Notes: generated by a model from the sequence alone, not told the origin. A stretch of DNA of 64,000 bases from Simmondsia chinensis (GCA_018398585.1 JAGTTD010000018.1:5463501-5527500), one strand, 5' to 3'. Positions 33,390 to 45,485 are shown, counted from the stretch's first letter. Program-made: numbers and translations.

Positions 33390-34431
33390 AACGCTAGTCG
33401 GCTTGATATAAAGCTCGTATAGCTCGGCTCGTCACGAGCTCGAGCTAAGCCAAGCCGGCTCGTGAAGATAAACGAGCCAAGCCTGAGCCTTATAAAACTC
33501 GAGCTCGCGAGCATAAACGAGCCTAAATATAAAATAATAATATAATTTAAATTTTAATCATAATAATTTTATTTAAAAAAATAATAGTCACATGCACACG
33601 GCTTCCCAGCAACACATTAATTGCAAAAGATGGCCTTTGAGCTTCCTTGTGCCGTTTCAGATATCATCAAGTTTCATTTTGACATTAATTGCTAAAGATG
33701 GCCCTTGAGCTTCCTTATGCCGTTTCAAATATCATCAAGTTTCATTTTTTAATTGAATCTTTCCATTTTAGCTTACTTATATAACATTGAGCAAAAACCA
33801 AAAAACAAAAAAAGTTAACAATTAGATTATCCTTCAGGCTTATAATCACGTCATTGAGATTTCATAACAGGTATGTTCTCTCTCTCATTTTTTCTTATGA
33901 TATTGAATTATTGTGGCTTGTTTTGCTTTTTAAAGATGCAAAATAAAAATCAAATAGTTTTATATTTGTTTTATTTATCTTGTCATTGTTTTATATATAG
34001 TTAAATTAATTGTACTATACTATACGTTCTTTTAAGATATGTTGTGAATTTATTTGACTTGTTTCTATTTTGTGTGTAATTTATTTTGATTTTAGATGAT
34101 AAGTACATATTATTTTTATGTATAACTATTATTTATTCCTTTTTTTAATTCAAAAGATCAAATAATATGTATACTCTTCTTGATATACATATGTCATAAA
34201 ATGTTCTACACATGAACATTATATTTGAGAATTATGTAATAGATATAAATTAGTTTGAGCTGAACTATTGGCAAGCCAAGCTTGAGCCTATGACGAGCCG
34301 AGCCCGAGCCCACAACTAGCCGAGCTCGAGCCCGAAATTTCCAAGCTCGCCGAGCCCGAGCCGAGCTAAATGTTAATGAGCCGAGCCTCGAGCCTAATGA
34401 GCTCAGGCTTGGCTTGGCTCATTTAATCCCC
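33390..34431. mobile_element. Non-coding element with GAGCTCG-rich ends
   Basis: Both ends (33390-33525 and 34250-34431) are packed with GCTCG/CGAGC words in both orientations (AGCTCGGCTCG, CCGAGCCCGAGCC); the interior is very AT-rich and holds a 68 bp tandem duplication (33615-33682, 33683-33750). This is the look of a transposon with subterminal transposase-binding repeats. No ORF, no certain TIR or target duplication; superfamily not assigned. Confidence 0.45.
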
Positions 34432-34828
34432 TATATAAAGCTTGAATTAAGTATGAAATTTAAAGTTGTTTTGAAGTAAAACATCACGCGCGTATCATGT
34501 GAGGCCATCCTCAAGAGATGATAGGCCTTTAGATGTTAAGACAAAGGCGTGTGGAGCCCAACTGCTTAGAAGTTTAAACCCTTTAAAGGGTATATGCCAT
34601 TCAAGGTGGTCAAGGGGGTCAAGGAGGCTCGAGCTCAAGGGACAAGAATTTTAGACCTGGCACCCTTGACTTGTAATAACTCGAATGAGGTAGAGTTTGA
34701 CAAGATTTAGATGGAGCAAACTGTATCTAAGTTACTGAATGAGAACCAATGCAATCAAAGTCAAGCCTTGGCCGTCAAAGCCCTAAAACAATAACACAAA
34801 CCTAAGTTCACTTGACTTATTAAGTAGT
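34432..34828. other. Spacer before element B
   Basis: No coding signal. A 34 bp word at 34747-34780 recurs with four mismatches at 40595-40628, just beyond element B. Confidence 0.4.
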
Positions 34829-34833
34829 GATAC

Positions 34834-35238
34834 TATTATGAATCGATGAATTTTAATTGTAATTTCTAGTTTTATCTTTGCTTTTGATTTCCATTGTCGA
34901 GTTGTAATGTTTCAAAAGTTGGTTAGGGGTCGGTTTGGCGCCACAGGAAGATCGGTTGGTCCAGCTTGGTCAAATTTGGCGGCTGTGTTTAACTTTGGCG
35001 CCAAAAGCTTAGTTGAGTCGGTTATTTTAGTTGGTTAGATTTAATGTTCTAATTTTTTGTATAAATAAGCTCCTAGCTTGTAATCTCATCATTCAATAAA
35101 TAGAAATCAGAATTCCTTTTGGAATTTCTCTCTCTTTTCTCATCTCTTTCTCTATTTCTCATCCCCTTTCACTTCTCTTCTCATTTTAACTCTTTCTTCT
35201 ACAAGGTTAGACTTTCAATTTCAAATTGGAAGCTAATA
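34834..35238 (+). repeat. 5' LTR of element B
   Basis: 405 bp. Terminal TG and CA are both TA here (TATTATGAAT...GCTAATA), whereas the 3' LTR keeps TG...CA. TATAAATAAG box at about 35059-35068, CT-rich R-U5 to the end. Contains a perfect palindrome TTTGGCGCCAAA at 34994-35005 and a second TTTGGCGCC at 34934-34942. Confidence 0.93.
34994..35005 (+). promoter_or_regulatory. E2F-type palindrome in the LTR of element B
   Basis: TTTGGCGCCAAA contains the E2F consensus TTTSSCGC on both strands, about 55 bp upstream of the TATA box. It is conserved in the 3' LTR (40333-40344). E2F binding is inferred from the motif only. Confidence 0.5.
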
Positions 35239-35240
35239 AT

Positions 35241-35253
35241 TGGTATCAGAGCT
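35241..35253 (+). other. Primer-binding site (initiator Met tRNA type)
   Basis: TGGTATCAGAGCT two bases after the 5' LTR. Confidence 0.88.
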
Positions 35254-35303
35254 GGTTCAAGCAATCAATTGATTGATTGAGGCTGGCAAAAGCAAAGAAA
35301 AAC

Positions 35304-37202
35304 ATGATTAAAAGTGTTAGAACCATATCAGGAGCTGGAGGAGCAAATGCATCTGGTCCGGATACTTATGCTGCTATGGTTGCAGGTCCTAGTGCAGATG
35401 CAACAATTGATCACCACCGGGATCTATATGACAAGTTCGAGCAGCTAAATGCTAAGTTCGATCAGCAATATGTCGAGTTTAAGCAGCAGAATGACAACAT
35501 TCAGCAGTTGATAAGGATGCAGCAGCAGTTTATGGAAAAGGAAATGAATAAGGAAAATCGGTTGCAACAAATTGAAGAGAAGATTGTAAAATTGCTAGAT
35601 CAGGTTAATAAGCAAGGAGAATCAAATGTTAATGCAATCTTGAAGCCTGTGAGTCAGATCTTTCATTCGGTTGAAGCAAATCAGCAGCAAAGCAAGGCAG
35701 ACAGAATCGAAGAAGTGTGCATGACTCGAGGAAAGACTTCGATATTGCAACCTGATTTAGGACCTTCAATTCACATCAGATCAGCTGAGAATCAACCTTT
35801 GCAACCTGAAATTGATGTAGATACTCAGGATCGTGCCTCAGGACAAGCACATTGCAGATCAAATGCCTTGAATGCAGATCACAATGTCAGGCCACATAAT
35901 TCTGTTTTGCATCACGGAGTTGAAATTGAGGAGTTCGAGCATCTTGATAGACCACCTGATCGGCATTTCCAGCATAGATCAGTGACTAATGACAACACAT
36001 CTGGTGTTAGGAGTGGTGATTACAGGCAGCAAAGAGTAGAAATAGATCCTTTTGATGGTAGACAACCGGAATCCTGGCTAAGGAGATGTGATCGATATTT
36101 TCTGTATTACAACATACCTGATGAGGAGAAGCTCCAGTTGGCTGTGGTTCATTTACATGGTGATCATAAGGTTTGGTATTACAGTTTGTTGAAGAGCAAA
36201 CCGAATCTTTCTTGGGGCCAATTCGTAGAAGAAGTGTGTGAACGTTATGGAGAAAGTGAATCAACGGATGTTGTGGATAGCTTTAACAAGTTGTCCCAAA
36301 CTTCAACCGTGAGAGAGTATATGATCAGATTTGAGAACTTAAGAGCTAACTTGCTATCAGTTTTGTCCATAGCTCCTGAGGATGCTGAATCTTATTATGT
36401 TTCATGCTTTGTAAGTGGATTGAAGCCAAGGATCAAGAATATGGTGAAAGCCATTGGTCCTAAGACTTTGTCAAGTGCTTACAACAAGGCAAAATTGATT
36501 GAAGCTACTCAAGTTCAATCAAGTGACAAAAATAAGCAACAAGTCAGCCAGTTCAGACCGCAGCAAAGAAGTAGTTCCAGTTCTGGTTTTAAGCGAGCTG
36601 TTGACAAGAGTTCATTAAGATTGTGCTTTCATTGTAATCAACCATATCAGCCCGGTCATAGGTGCAAATCTCAAGCACTAATGTATGCAAGGGGGTCCCG
36701 TGCTTATGCTGATTCTGGCAGTGACCATTCTGAGGCAGAATATGACAGTGCAGGCTATACTTCACAAGATGAATTGAGTGATGATGAAGTGGAGATATCA
36801 ATGAAGGCTTTGATCGGTAGTGGAGCTCATAATACCATCAAAATCAGAGGCAGGGCTGGAAAACACTCCATCATTGTCCTTATTGATAGTGGGAGTACAC
36901 ATAGTTTCGTTGATCCAAAGTTCATTAAGAAGGTAAAGCTTGAGGTGACAAAGACTCACCCCTTGGCGGTGATGGTGGCTGATGGCAACTCCTTAACAAC
37001 TCAAACCAAGTGCCTAGCATTCCCATGGTCTATGCAAAATCATCAATTCACCTTTGATTTTAGAGTTCTTCCTTTGGGAGGTTGCGATATGGTGCTTGGG
37101 GTGGATTGGATGAGAACCTTCAACCCGGTTGTGTTTGATTTTGATAAAATGACCGTGGCATTTGAGGTTCATGGTACCAAAGTATCCTTGCAAGGCATAT
37201 AA
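35304..37202 (+). pseudogene. Gag and protease of element B
   Basis: The first ATG in frame after the primer site is 35304; 632 codons to TAA at 37200-37202. N-terminal Gln-rich coiled-coil-like part (about residues 35-110), gag core (EIDPFDGRQPESWLRRCDRY, WGQFVEEVCERYGE), knuckle CFHCNQPYQPGHRC near residue 441, and retropepsin VLIDSGSTHSF near residue 527 with GGCDMVLGVDWM. The frame simply continues after the TAA into RT, so gag-pol was one long ORF with a single nonsense change. Gag forms the particle, protease cuts the polyprotein. Confidence 0.9.
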
Positions 37203-38555
37203 GAGGAAGCTCAACTCAAGTTGATTGATGGCAAACATGTGCAAGATGGAATCAGGAAGAAGGCAATACAATGGATTGGGCATTTGTTCATGGTATCTGC
37301 GGTAGAGTTGCAGCATGATATTCGACCAGAAGTTCAAACCTTAGTGGAAGAATTTGAGGATATTTTTGAGCAACCTAAGAGTCTTCCTCCTCAAAGGAGT
37401 GTGGACCATGCCATTCCCTTGTGCGCAAATGCTAATCCGGTCAAGATCAGGCCATATCGGTATGCTCATGGCCAAAAGACAGAAATTGAGAGGCAAGTTG
37501 AGGAGCTTCTTCACATGAGTTTCATTAGACCAAGCCATAGTCCTTTTGCTTCGCCTGTGATCGTTGTGAAGAAGAAAGATGGCCCGGCTAGAATGTGCAT
37601 CGACTATCGACGGTTAAATGCCTTGACAGTGAAGGATAAGTTCCCAATTCCCATCATAGATGATTTGCTTGACGAGTTACATGGAGCATGCTACTTCTCT
37701 AAGCTTGATTTGAGGCAAGGTTATCATCAAATCAGAGTTCTCGAGCCGGATATCTACAAGACTTCTTTTCAGACACATCATGGGCATTTCGAGTTTGTTG
37801 TTATGCCTGTCGGCCTAACAAATGCTCCGGCCACTTTTCAAGCTGCCATGACTGATGTTTTCAAACCTTTTCTGAGGAGATCAATGCTCAATTTCTTCGA
37901 TGACATACTGATTTACAGCTCCACTTATGAAGCTCACCTCACTCACCTTAGACAAGTTTTTGTAGTGATGCGGCAACAAAAGTTCTTTGCGAAGTTGTCC
38001 AAGTGTTGGTTTGCTCAAGCCAAGCTTGAGTATTTGGGTCATGTTATCTCACAAAAGGGAGTTTCCACCAATCCTACTAAGATCCAAGCGATGCAAGATT
38101 GGCCAATTCTGATCACCTTGAAGCAATTGAGAGGTTTTTTGGGATTGACCGGGTATTATAGGAAATTCATTAAAGGTTATGGTTCTATTGCCAAACCTTT
38201 AACCGAACTCTTGAAGAAGGATGCTTTTGCATGGAATGAGAGGTCTCAGGCTGCATTTGAAGCTCTTAAATCTGCTATGTGTGCTGCCCCAGTGTTGGCA
38301 ATGCCAAACTTTACCGAGAGCTTTGTTTTGGAGACCGATACGAGTGGTACTGGTATTGGGGCTATTCTTTCTCAAAATGGAAGGCCTATTGCTTACTTGA
38401 GCCAAGCCCTTATTCCTAAGCATCAAGCTATGTTGACCTATGAGAAGGAATATCTAGCAATTCTCTTAGCCGTGGAAAAATGGAGGCATTACTTGGAAGG
38501 TCACAAGTTCATCATTCGAACGGATCACCAAAGCCTCAAGCATCTCCTTGAGTAA
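37203..38555 (+). pseudogene. Reverse transcriptase and RNase H of element B
   Basis: Same frame as gag-PR. RT: SPVIVVKKKDG, CIDYRRLNAL, VVMPVGLTNAPATFQ (Val for the usual Phe) and the catalytic LNFFDDILIYS; RNase H: LETDTSGTGIGAIL, YEKEYLAILLAVEKW, IIRTDHQSLKHLLE. Ends in TAA at 38553-38555 where a Gln is expected; the following frame is open again. Confidence 0.9.
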
Positions 38556-40153
38556 AAGATTGTGACGAGGATTCAAAAGAAAGGCCTTATGAAGATGCTT
38601 GGCCTTGATTATGACATTGAGTATAGAAGAGGCAAAGAAAATGTGGCTGCCGACATTCTGTCCAGAAAATTTGAGGGAGCTGACAGTGGGCATTGCAGTG
38701 CGTTATCCGCGGTGGTTCCTTCATGGATGGAAGAGATATACAAGACATATGAGGGTGATTCTTTTGCCCAAGATTGTGTTGCTAATGCTCTCGTGAAAGG
38801 TGCAGAAAAATGCAGTTCAGATGCTGATATAACCATGCAGAGAGGACTGATCAGAAGCAGTGGCAAGCTATACTTTGGTTCAGCTACTGATTTGAGGGAT
38901 CAGATAATACAAGCCTCTCATGATGCATCTTGGGGAGGTCATGCCGGTGTTGAAGGCACGTATCAAAGGGTTAAGGCGTACTTTACTTGGCCAAGCATGA
39001 AAAAAGATGTGAGTGAGTATGTGAAGGCTTGTGAAGTATGTCAACAAACGAAGTTGGGAGATCATCGTTACAAGGGTCTACTTCAACCACTTCCTATTCC
39101 AGATGGAGCATGGATTTCATCGAGGGATTACCAAGGTCTGAAGGCAAGGAGGTTATATGGGTAGTGGTGGATCGTTTCACCAAGTATAGCCATTTCATTG
39201 CTCTTGCTCGACCCATTACCGCTGAAAAATTAGCAAAGATCTTCCTTGACAACATTTACAAATTACATGGATTACCTCATTCCATTGTGTCAGATCGAGA
39301 CAAGATTTTCACAAGCACATTTTGGAGGGAGTTGTTTAAGTTGATGGGTACCACATTGGCACTTAGTTCCTCTTATCATCCTCAAACGGATGGCCAAACC
39401 GAACGAGTCAACCAATGTGTAGAACAATACCTTCGGAGTATGGTTTTCGTAAGGCCCAAGGAGTGGAATCATTGGCTTTCTTTGGCGGAGTTTTGGTTCA
39501 ACACTCACTTCCATACATCAATTGGCACTTCACCCTTCCAAGCCTTGTATGGCTATCCTCCTCCTTCACCAATGTTGCTCCGAAAACCGGGAGAATCAGA
39601 TGGTGCAGGGACTGATCTGGTACAGCAGAGGCTGTAGATGGCGCAAGTGCTTAAAGATAATCTCCAACAAGCTCGGGCACGAATGAAATTTTATGCCGAC
39701 AAAAAGAGGGTAGACAAAAGCTATGAAGTTGGAGACATGGTCTACCTTAAATTACAACCGTATAGACAGTCTTCCTTGGCTGTCAGACGAAATGTCAAGC
39801 TAAGTGCTCGTTTCTTTGGCCCATACAAAATTTTGGAGAAAGTTGGCAATGTTACATATAAGCTTGACTTACCTTCACATTCATACATTCACCCTGTGTT
39901 CCATGTTTCCCTACTTAGAAAGCAGGTCAAGAAAGGAGCTGACGTTGCTCGAAAGCCACTTGAAGCTGAGTCTAATGGCATGTTGCTGCTGCACCTGTTG
40001 CTGTTAAGGCCCGGAGATCGCTGCAGGGAGATCAAGGGGCTGTGCAAGAAGTGTTGGTGACTTGGAGCAACTTGAACAAGAGCTTTGCGACATGGGAAAA
40101 TTGCAATTTCTTGAGGAGCCAATTCCCAAATTTTACTTCTTGAGGACAAGAGG
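38556..40153 (+). pseudogene. Integrase and chromodomain-like end of element B
   Basis: Continues in frame after the stop with VAADILSRKF, the zinc finger (HDASWGGHAGVEGT, CEVCQQTK) to LLQPLPIP; a small deletion or frameshift near 39105 moves the core into another frame: MDFIEGLPRSEG, SDRDKIFTS, TDGQTERVNQCVEQYLR (DDE). A TAG at 39635-39637 replaces a Gln; then FYADKKRVDKSY, KLSARFFGPYKI and [10 protein letters not shown]. After a further shift near 40057 a chromodomain-like tail (LVTWSNLNKSFATWENCNFL) follows, which would direct integration to particular chromatin. Confidence 0.88.
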
Positions 40154-40158
40154 CTTCT

Positions 40159-40172
40159 CAAGAGGGAGGGAA
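40159..40172 (+). other. Polypurine tract of element B
   Basis: AAGAGGGAGGGAA directly before the 3' LTR. Confidence 0.8.
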
Positions 40173-40577
40173 TGTCATGAATTGATGAATTTTAATTGTA
40201 ATTTCTGGTTGTATCTTCGCTTTTGATTTCCATTGTCGAGTTGTAATGTTTCAAAAGTTGGTTAGGGGTTGGTTTGGAGTCATGGGAAGATCGGTTGGTC
40301 CAGCTTGGTCAAATCTGGCGGTTGTGCTTAACTTTGGCGCCAAAAGCTTAGTTGAGTCGGTTATTTTAGTTGGTTAGATTCAATGTCCTAATTTTTTGTA
40401 TAAATAAGCTCCTAGCTTGTAATCTCATCATTCAATGAATAGAAATCAGAATTCCTTTTGGAATTTCTCTCTTTTTTCTCATCTCTTTCTCTATTTCTCA
40501 TCCCCTTTCACTTCTCTTCTCATCTTAACTTTTTCTTCTACAAGGTTAGACTTTCAATTTCGAATTGGAAGCTAACA
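40173..40577 (+). repeat. 3' LTR of element B
   Basis: 405 bp, TGTCATGAATT...GCTAACA, aligned base for base in length with the 5' LTR and differing at scattered sites, mostly transitions. Confidence 0.94.
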
Positions 40578-40582
40578 GATAC

Positions 40583-41780
40583 CAATGTTAAGGCCAACGC
40601 AATCAAGGTCAGGCCTTGGCCGTGAAAGCTTTAAACCAATGCCTCAATTCTCAGCCCGTCGATTGCCGAATAGATTAAAACAGAAAGTTCATACCAGAAG
40701 CCCAAAGAACTGTATTACTCTAAAGAAAACAAGTACAACAAAAATCTATATTGCGCTACGTAAAGCTAAGCCAGGCTAAGTTACGCTACTCTTAGGTAAA
40801 AAGCACAAGTATGCTGTAAAGAAACTTAAACAAGTTTGTATGGTAATGCTGGACACTTTACAACTCCAATAGTGACTCTTTTTTATAGAAAACGGAAATA
40901 ATTGTTGTATCCTAATTCTCTGGCATTTCCTTCCAATGTCTGCCTAAAAGCTCATTTGGCATGCTGAATGGGCAGTGAATGTGCCCTAAATTTGTGTGCT
41001 CAACCATCTTTCTAGAAGCCCCATGTCCACATAACTCGCCAGAGTTCCTTCTACATGCCCCGTGTTCTGTTGGATGGGCTTGAGGCCCACGAATCTAGAT
41101 TTGCACTCCAAGTAACTGCCTCGGGCTTTAGAACAACCTGTCTTGCAACCTTCTGGAAAGTCCCTCGAGCTCGAGCCTCCTTTGCACCTTCAAGCACCTC
41201 GTGTGGCAGATACTGTTTAACGTGTTTTAACTCCACGGGCAACTGGGATAGAGATGTCATTGTCTCAACATCTAAAGGCCTTGCATCCCTTGAGGATGGC
41301 TTCACATGATAAATGCGTGATGCTTTACTTTAAAACAACGTCGTCCCAACTCCCTTGCGTTTAGGGTGTAAACAAAGGGTGACAGGCCTAAAACTTTGAT
41401 TGACTCGGGCTTGTAAGTGTACTGCTAAGCTCTTTAGTTTGTCTCCATCCCAGTTCAGGAAAGGTGTCTAGGGGCTTGCTCCGTCACTATAATTGCCACT
41501 TGAGTTAGACCCATGTCCCTTTAATTTTTTGTTATACTTATAGAAAAAAATCCATAAAAATATTAAAAGTCTCCTCAATTTGAGCATAAGTATAATCCAT
41601 AGTTAACTGCAAATTGAAGTCATATTCACCAAAAGCACCATCCCTTTTCCTCAAAAAGGTGATTGTTTGAGGTCAAACACATGCGGTCCAGAATTCAGGC
41701 AGGCTCCCACATCGTTGCGAGTCCCTTTTTGTATGTTTGTTTGATTTGTATTTGCAATGACCACACACACAGTAAGCAAA
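40583..41780. other. Spacer, no gene supported
   Basis: Two overlapping antisense frames at 41051-41309 show no domain. May be leader or LTR remnant of the gag-bearing fossil that follows. Confidence 0.4.
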
Positions 41781-43930
41781 AAAAAAGGGAGCAAACATGT
41801 CTTTTGGTGACCACAATGGGAGGCTTAACATAAAATGTATTTGTCTCTAACCCCTATCATGAATTGTCAAACTATACTCTCAAACCATTTACCAATGGTC
41901 AGAACAAGAAGGTATATTGCTCTTGGATCTGAGGAACCCGAAGAGTTAGCCTAAATCAGGTCCCCACTTGTGCACCCTCTAGAACAAAGCTCTATATCAC
42001 AAGGGGATGAAACAAGTCACAACCACGATAATGAAAGCAGAGGTGACGAAAATATCCTAGAGGATGTGCATATTGGGCTTGATGGCTATTCTCAAAAGAG
42101 TTTCATGGTCATGCTTAAGCACTGCGGGAACTCATTGATCAAAGGCTTGAACAAGCCATGAAAGAGGACTATAAAAACAGCGCGCTGAAATAAAGCATAT
42201 TCTAGCGGCTCAGCATGAAAAATCTACCACAATGAGAGCTATCATCAATGACATTGGGACCTCAATGAATGAAAGACTTCGTAAGGAAACTGACAGAGTC
42301 TTGGTTGAAATGAACTCAACCCTATCTTCCGCTGCTACCCTTATAGCTAAGGATGTGGCAAGACAGATAGTAGTTGAAGTCAAGGCAAGCTTAAACTCAT
42401 AACGACTTCGTTCAAGCCGTTAGAGTGGACATTAGGCTGCTAAGGCTTGTTCCTCCTCCCTTAGTTCCTACTGGGTACTCTCGTAATGTTCCTTCGAGCT
42501 CACAAAAGCCAGTGGTTCAGGTTGACAACACAGTCCCTGAAAGAATGAGAAATCTAACTATGGCTAACCCAGGTGTCACTCTCTAGGACTCGAGCCATAG
42601 TAGTGATAGCGCAACCTTTGGGGTTGCTAGCCCTTTGAACCAAGGATATACTTGGCTTTAAGGGACCCCAATGCCAATATTCAGGTCACACCTATCCCTG
42701 AGACAGGGGGCATAATGTTCCATACCCTCCTCACGCTAGAGAGGCTACCTTAAGGCCCGATCAGAGCCTCAGCATATGTGTGTAGGGACAAGTTCCTCAA
42801 CATTGGGAGACCAATGTTCTTCTCCTAGGTCTCTTTCCACATATGAGACTGGGGGGCAAGCTAACTTCCTACGACCTCAAGATCAAGCCCTAAGGACTGA
42901 TCATGTAAGAATGACCCAACATCTTATTAATGTAGGTGCATCTTCAGGCATGCTACATATCCAAGGATTTGTTGGTATACACTTCATGGCCAATCAACCA
43001 AATGGGAAGAATGATCAAGAGAGTTACTACCCTGCGTATGTCGAACAACAAAGGGGGCTCAGGGTATCCTACTGATCCTCCTCAAGAGCCTTAACCACTT
43101 GGGGGGCAGTGCAAGCGTATAACCATGTGTCAAACCTACCTCTCCAAGATCAATTGGCCGCCTTTATTGAGCTGATGTATGGGCTAAGTCTCAAAAGGGT
43201 CAATAAACCCCTATATAGCAAACCATACCCTGACTATATTAACGGGGACTACCCTTTTCATCCAGAGTATAAAAGTTAACCCTCTTCTCAGACGAAGAAA
43301 GCGTGTCTGCTCTCAAGCATTTGGAAAGATTCAACTGCCAATGCAGGGAAGCAGCTGACAACCCATACTTAAAACTTAGGTTGCTCCCTAGTTCTTTGAT
43401 AGGGACTGCCTTTCAATTATACATTAATTTCTTACCACCCAATTCCATTTACTGTTAGGATGATATGGCTAGACAATATTAGGCCCAATTCCCAAGAATG
43501 AAACTAGGAACCTCTGTGTCAGACTTGGCTCGAATGAGACAAAAGTTAGGTGAATCCGTAGAGGATTATATTAAACGGTTCAAAAGACCCGGGTCAAAAT
43601 TCAAAGTGGCTCTCCTTGAGGTTGAATATGCCAAGTTAGGTTTGAATGGCTTGGATATTGAGTTCAAGAAGAAGTTTGAAGGCTAAAACTTCACAACTCC
43701 CCTTTAGTTGGCAGAATGTGCCACTGGACATGAGGTTATCTTAAAGTAGGAAAGCCTCAAGAAAAATAGCGTGTATGGAACCTACATACATGATCTGATT
43801 GACAAGGAGGAAGATCCTCCACAAGAAATTGATGTCACTAAATACATCAAAGGACCTCCTATGGTTTCTAATCCTTTACTAAAGAAGGATATTAAAGTCG
43901 GGAAGTCAAACTAGAGCTAAGAAAGTTGCA
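41780..43930 (+). pseudogene. Degenerate Tat/Ogre-like gag
   Basis: Plus-strand remnant with many stops. An N-terminal helical part (AQHEKSTTMRAIINDIG, then ERLRKETDRVLVEMNS, 42185-42400) is followed by PYPDYINGDYPFHPEYK, then FSDEESVSALKHLERF, KLRLLPSSLIGTAFQLY, NFLPPNSI and MRQKLGESVEDYIKRFK, the retrotransposon gag core typical of plant Tat-lineage Ty3/gypsy elements. The last open stretch is 43498-43686; downstream pieces to 43930 still look gag-like. No LTR or pol in this orientation was found. Confidence 0.7.
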
Positions 43931-43959
43931 AATTACACTGGTACAATGAGATGCTTGAT

Positions 43960-44411
43960 AATGCCGTACATAAGATCTCATAACCACATACACGTAAGAG
44001 AGTGTTTAAAGCACGATTCTCAGTTTCCATCTTATACATGATGTCATAGTCATAGCCAATCAATCGAGAGAGCCAAAAGTGTTGTATGAACAATTGCTAG
44101 TCGAGGAGGATTTTCAGACTCTGCAAATCAGTACGAATAACAAAGTGGCCATCGGCCAAACATTGTTTTCACTTTTCGACTGCAAAGACGACAACCAACA
44201 ACTCACGTTCATATACTAACATCATTTGGTGCTTGGGAGCAAGGGTCTTACTCATGCCCACATCTAAGGACTCAGTTTCCACCACAAATGTTTTTGAGAA
44301 ATACGGCAAAGCTAAGATGGGGGCAGTAGTCAAGGGGTGCTTAAGGGGGTCAAAAGAGATCTCAACATTGGAATTCCATACATAATTGTCTTTCTTCAAA
44401 AGGTCGGCCAA
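43960..44411 (-). pseudogene. RNase H of element C
   Basis: LLKKDNYVWNSNVE, TTAPILALPYFSKTFVVETE, then TLAPKHQMMLVYERELLVVV; the catalytic ETDASG-type Asp is altered. Continues broken through residues like IRTDLQSLKILL to the junction before integrase, where the element ends. Confidence 0.75.
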
Positions 44412-44448
44412 AGACCGAGCAATGACACCAAGATGAGAGATAAAATGG

Positions 44449-45090
44449 CTATAATACCGGATAATCCAATAAAGCCTGGAGTTGTTTCATGGTTTCTAGT
44501 TTCGACCAAGAAGCGATGGCTTTGATCTCTTTGAGGTCGGCAGCCACACCTTCATCAAAAACGAAATGGTCCAAATACTCAATTCTATTGGACACGAAGG
44601 CGCACTTAATTTGATTAGCAGTGAGATGGTGGTGGCGAAGCAAACCGAGAATGATGCATAGGTGCTGCAAATGTTGAGGCTTCATAGCACTGTAAACAAG
44701 AATATAGTCAAAGAATATGTGCACAAAGACATGTAGAAATGGGCAGAAAACATTGTTTATAAGACTCTAAAATGTAGACAGTGCATTGGACAAGCCAAAT
44801 GGCATCACGGTGAACTCATAGTGTCCAGAATGTGTGCGGAACGCTGGCTTGTGCATGTCATCCACTGTCATACAAATCTGCCGACAGCCGAATTTCAGAT
44901 GAAGTTTCAAAAAGTAGGAGGCACCACCCAACTCATCTAAGATCCAGCCTAGGACAATGGGCTAGGCAAAGGGGGACATGCGGTTCTATATAACTCCAAC
45001 CTGTAACATCTCTTGTACCAGGTTATTAATGATGTACTTTTGAAAAAGAGCATAACGATAAGGTCTTAAATTAACTAGTTGCTCCTATCT
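44449..45090 (-). pseudogene. Reverse transcriptase of element C
   Basis: The C-terminal part has HIFFDYILVYS, in which the second catalytic Asp of FFDD is Tyr, then NRIEYLDHFVFDEGV. Upstream (44750-45090) frames with MPFGLSNAL-like and YRYA-like residues are separated by stops. Catalytically dead. Confidence 0.78.
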
Positions 45091-45091
45091 T

Positions 45092-45485
45092 TTAATGGAA
45101 TGCGATGATCAAAATCCGGTCTAAAAGGAGGCAAGTCAGCGGTTGCAGAAAAACATTCGAGAAATCATCAAGCAGAGCCCGTAAGGCTGTCAGGTCCTCG
45201 ATGACCGTGCTGTTGTCGGTGTGGATACTGAGCAGAGAATGGAAACCTAGTGGCTTGGCCATAACATCATAAAACAAAGTGGGCTGGGAGTGGAGGTAGG
45301 AGAGAGTACCCTCAGAAACTGATTTAAGAGCTAAATTGTAGATACCGCGAAGAGTGTAGACGCGACCATGGAAAGTGAACTCCATAAGTAATTCATTGTA
45401 GTCCCACTTTAGGTTCATAGCCATTGGATGCCTAAAACCATATCACAGCCAGATAAATCAATAATACATCAGAAGTTAAGGGGGC
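45092..45485 (-). pseudogene. Protease end and linker of element C
   Basis: LSGCDMVLG-type protease end, then LKWDYNELLMEFTFHGRVYTLRG and the linker to RT. Its upstream half lies beyond the 2.3 kb insertion, at 47785-48181. Confidence 0.75.

Larger units (their letters stand above)
34834..40577 (+). mobile_element. Ty3/gypsy chromovirus-like element B, complete
   Basis: 5744 bp between two 405 bp LTRs, flanked by a perfect 5 bp target duplication gatac (34829-34833, 40578-40582). Primer site, gag-PR-RT-RH-IN order, a chromodomain-like end and a polypurine tract are present. Lesions: in-frame stops at 37200, 38553 and 39635, one frameshift near 39105 and another near 40057. It is inactive at protein level, but mildly so. 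Confidence 0.95.

Noticed and set aside
41051..41309. Two fully overlapping 84-codon frames on opposite strands
   Set aside because: Mirror ORFs without domain or codon evidence; neither can be preferred.
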